The notes under the pieces: model-generated
The model's input: only the letters and a program-made list of their open reading frames with translations
Database searches by the model: none
Told to the model about the DNA's origin: nothing
Position numbers and translations under genes: made by a program
Shown here: positions 63,601-64,000 of the stretch, in pieces
Position numbering within the stretch: position 1 is the first letter of the stretch
Layout of the letters: every line of letters begins with the position of its first letter
Assembly: GCF_014205155.1 (NCBI RefSeq)
Contig: NZ_JACHMX010000001.1
Span: 7,812,001 to 7,876,000 of the forward strand
From: Amycolatopsis umgeniensis
Lineage (GTDB): Bacteria > Actinomycetota > Actinomycetes > Mycobacteriales > Pseudonocardiaceae
DNA: 64,000 bases
Direction of reading: 5' to 3'

Positions 63601-64000
63601 ACCGGGCACCGCCCGCTGACCGTGCACTCGCGCCCGCACGGCACGGGGGAGTGGACGCTGCACGCCACCGGCGCGTTCGCCCCGGCTTCGCCCGCGCCGG
63701 ACTGGGATCTGGCCGAGTGGCCGCCGCCCGGCGCCGAGGCCGTCTCCCTCGAAGGCCGCTACCCCGAGCTGGCCGCGGCGGGGCTCGAGTACGGCGAGAT
63801 CTTCCAGGGCTTGCGCTCCCTGTGGCGCGACGGCGAGCACACCTACGCGGAGGTCTCGCTGCCCGAAGCCGCCCGCGATCAAGCGGCCCGGTTCGGTCTG
63901 CACCCCGCCCTCTTCGACTCGGCGCTGCATGCCCTCGCCGAGGGCGACGGTCCCGCCCGCCTGCCCTTCGCCTGGAGCGACGTCGTCCTGCACGCCTCGG
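60625..64000 (+). CDS. Type I PKS D, 5' part: module 5 (KS-AT-DH...), runs off window
   Basis: An open frame continues to the window end with no stop; 1,125 codons are visible. The N-terminus has the class 1a docking coil [22 protein letters not shown], like PKS B. KS C206 in TACSAS. AT S637 in GHSVG with [15 protein letters not shown] (malonyl-type). DH H935 with intact HxxxGxxxxP and D1098 in [11 protein letters not shown], where the window ends. GTG 60625 is preferred over the in-frame ATG 60610 because GGGGA precedes it and it puts the KS cysteine at residue 206, the same as in PKS B and C. A KR and ACP should follow beyond the window, giving another alkene if the KR is active. Confidence 0.95.
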   Translation, partial: MGENDKLRDYLTRVTGELQRTRGRLAALEDRAAEPIAIVGMGCRFPGGVRTPERFWELLTAGDHGITGFPEDRGWDVGALVDPDPDHLGTSYVDRGGFVDGAGEFDPEFFGISPREAVSMDPQQRLLLETSWEALERGGIDPASLSGSRAGVFVGTNGQDYGRDLPKGVEGVEGYLGTGISGSVLSGRISYVLGLEGPSVTVDTACSASLVTLHLAVRALRAGECDLALSGGATVMASPDAFIEFSRQRGLARDGLVKAFAAGADGTAWGEGAGMIVLERLSDAQRNGHPVLAVVRGSAVNQDGASNGLTAPNGPSQQRVIRQALADARLSTKDVDVVEAHGTGTTLGDPIEVQALQATYGRDRGERGPLLLGSVKTNIGHTQAAAGVAGIIKMVLALRNGTLPASLHIDAPSPQVDWSPGTIELLSSARSWPEGETRRAGVSSFGISGTNSHVLLEQAPATDPSTVDGSVPPVTPWVLSGRTPAALRAQAHALLNVEGDPADIGWSLAVARSTFEYRAVVTGRDEATLREGLTAVAEGDPSVREATDGGLAVCFTGQGSQRLGMGRELYEAYPAFAAAFDEVCELLPGVREIVFGDDAEALNDTGNAQPALFALEVSLYRLVESWGVVPDFLIGHSVGELAAAHVAGIWSLEDAAELVAARGSLMSALPRGGAMCAIEAAEDEVRAALVAGADIAAVNGPRAIVVSGTEDAVRTVAAAFTEQGRRTKNLAVSHAFHSALMDGMLDDFAAVARSVTYKTPKIALISNVTGGIAETAEILAPAYWVRHVREAVRFADGVEALAEAGVTRFLELGPDGVLSAAGQESADGLFVPVLRRDRPEPETFVAALAAVHVHGGTVGWAAAFDGARPVELPTYPFQREFYWLPATHAAGDAAGLGLGSLDHPLLGAAVSVADAGGFLFTGSLSLRTHPWLAEHVVHGQVVVPGTALVELAVRAADETGLAVLEELTLQTPLVLPDSGAVQVQLWAGTPEETGHRPLTVHSRPHGTGEWTLHATGAFAPASPAPDWDLAEWPPPGAEAVSLEGRYPELAAAGLEYGEIFQGLRSLWRDGEHTYAEVSLPEAARDQAARFGLHPALFDSALHALAEGDGPARLPFAWSDVVLHAS

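Overview
The window is high-GC actinobacterial DNA. Amycolatopsis is the best guess: a large modular type I polyketide synthase (PKS), LuxR regulators of the LAL type (large ATP-binding LuxR regulators), a PAS-LuxR regulator, and long perfect hairpins between genes together resemble that genus. Genus and compound class are inferred from gene content only; no database search was possible.

Region 1 (1-17.1 kb) is accessory DNA. It begins with a partial nucleoside deaminase and a WYL-domain regulator. A scar follows in which an IS256-type transposase start is fused in frame to the tail of an MFS transporter. Next come a polytopic membrane protein and a 2,086-residue secreted RHS/YD-repeat protein with two PA14 domains. 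Its unrecognised C-terminal domain is followed 1 nt later by a candidate immunity gene. After a 770-bp stretch of decayed DNA lies a probable defence pair: a 1,454-aa SF1 helicase with a C-terminal Vsr-like nuclease domain, and a HEPN-like partner. Beside it is a relic of a bacterial HORMA-domain gene broken at both ends.

Region 2 (17.1-20.6 kb) looks chromosomal. It holds a TetR regulator divergent from two overlapping SDR oxidoreductase genes with a palindromic operator between, a bidirectional terminator, a beta-carbonic anhydrase, and a small secreted cysteine-containing protein with a strong terminator.

Region 3 (20.6-33.3 kb) is the regulatory block of a polyketide cluster: one PAS-LuxR gene and four LAL regulators. 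Three of the four LALs carry arginine instead of the invariant P-loop lysine. Paired palindromes lie upstream of the PAS-LuxR gene and of the first LAL gene.

Region 4 (33.3-39.0 kb, minus strand) is a tight operon of a flavin amino-acid monooxygenase, an acyl-activating ligase, a discrete acyltransferase and an MFS exporter. The first three fit preparation of an amino-acid-derived starter such as 4-guanidinobutyrate, as in guanidino-polyketides of the ECO-0501 type, and its transfer to a PKS that begins with a bare loading ACP.

Region 5 (39.3-64.0 kb, plus strand) is the modular PKS. Gene A is ACP-[KS-AT-DH-ER-KR-ACP], gene B is two KS-AT-DH-KR-ACP modules, gene C is KS-AT-KR-ACP, and gene D is KS-AT-DH running off the window. 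All five AT domains carry the malonyl-type HAFH motif. The predicted early chain is starter, a saturated unit, a diene, a beta-hydroxy unit and then probably another alkene. Between A and B lies a 73-aa gene whose whole length resembles a PKS C-terminal docking domain with no PKS attached. This is the most unusual feature of the window. Between B and C, four hairpins crowd into about 320 bp.
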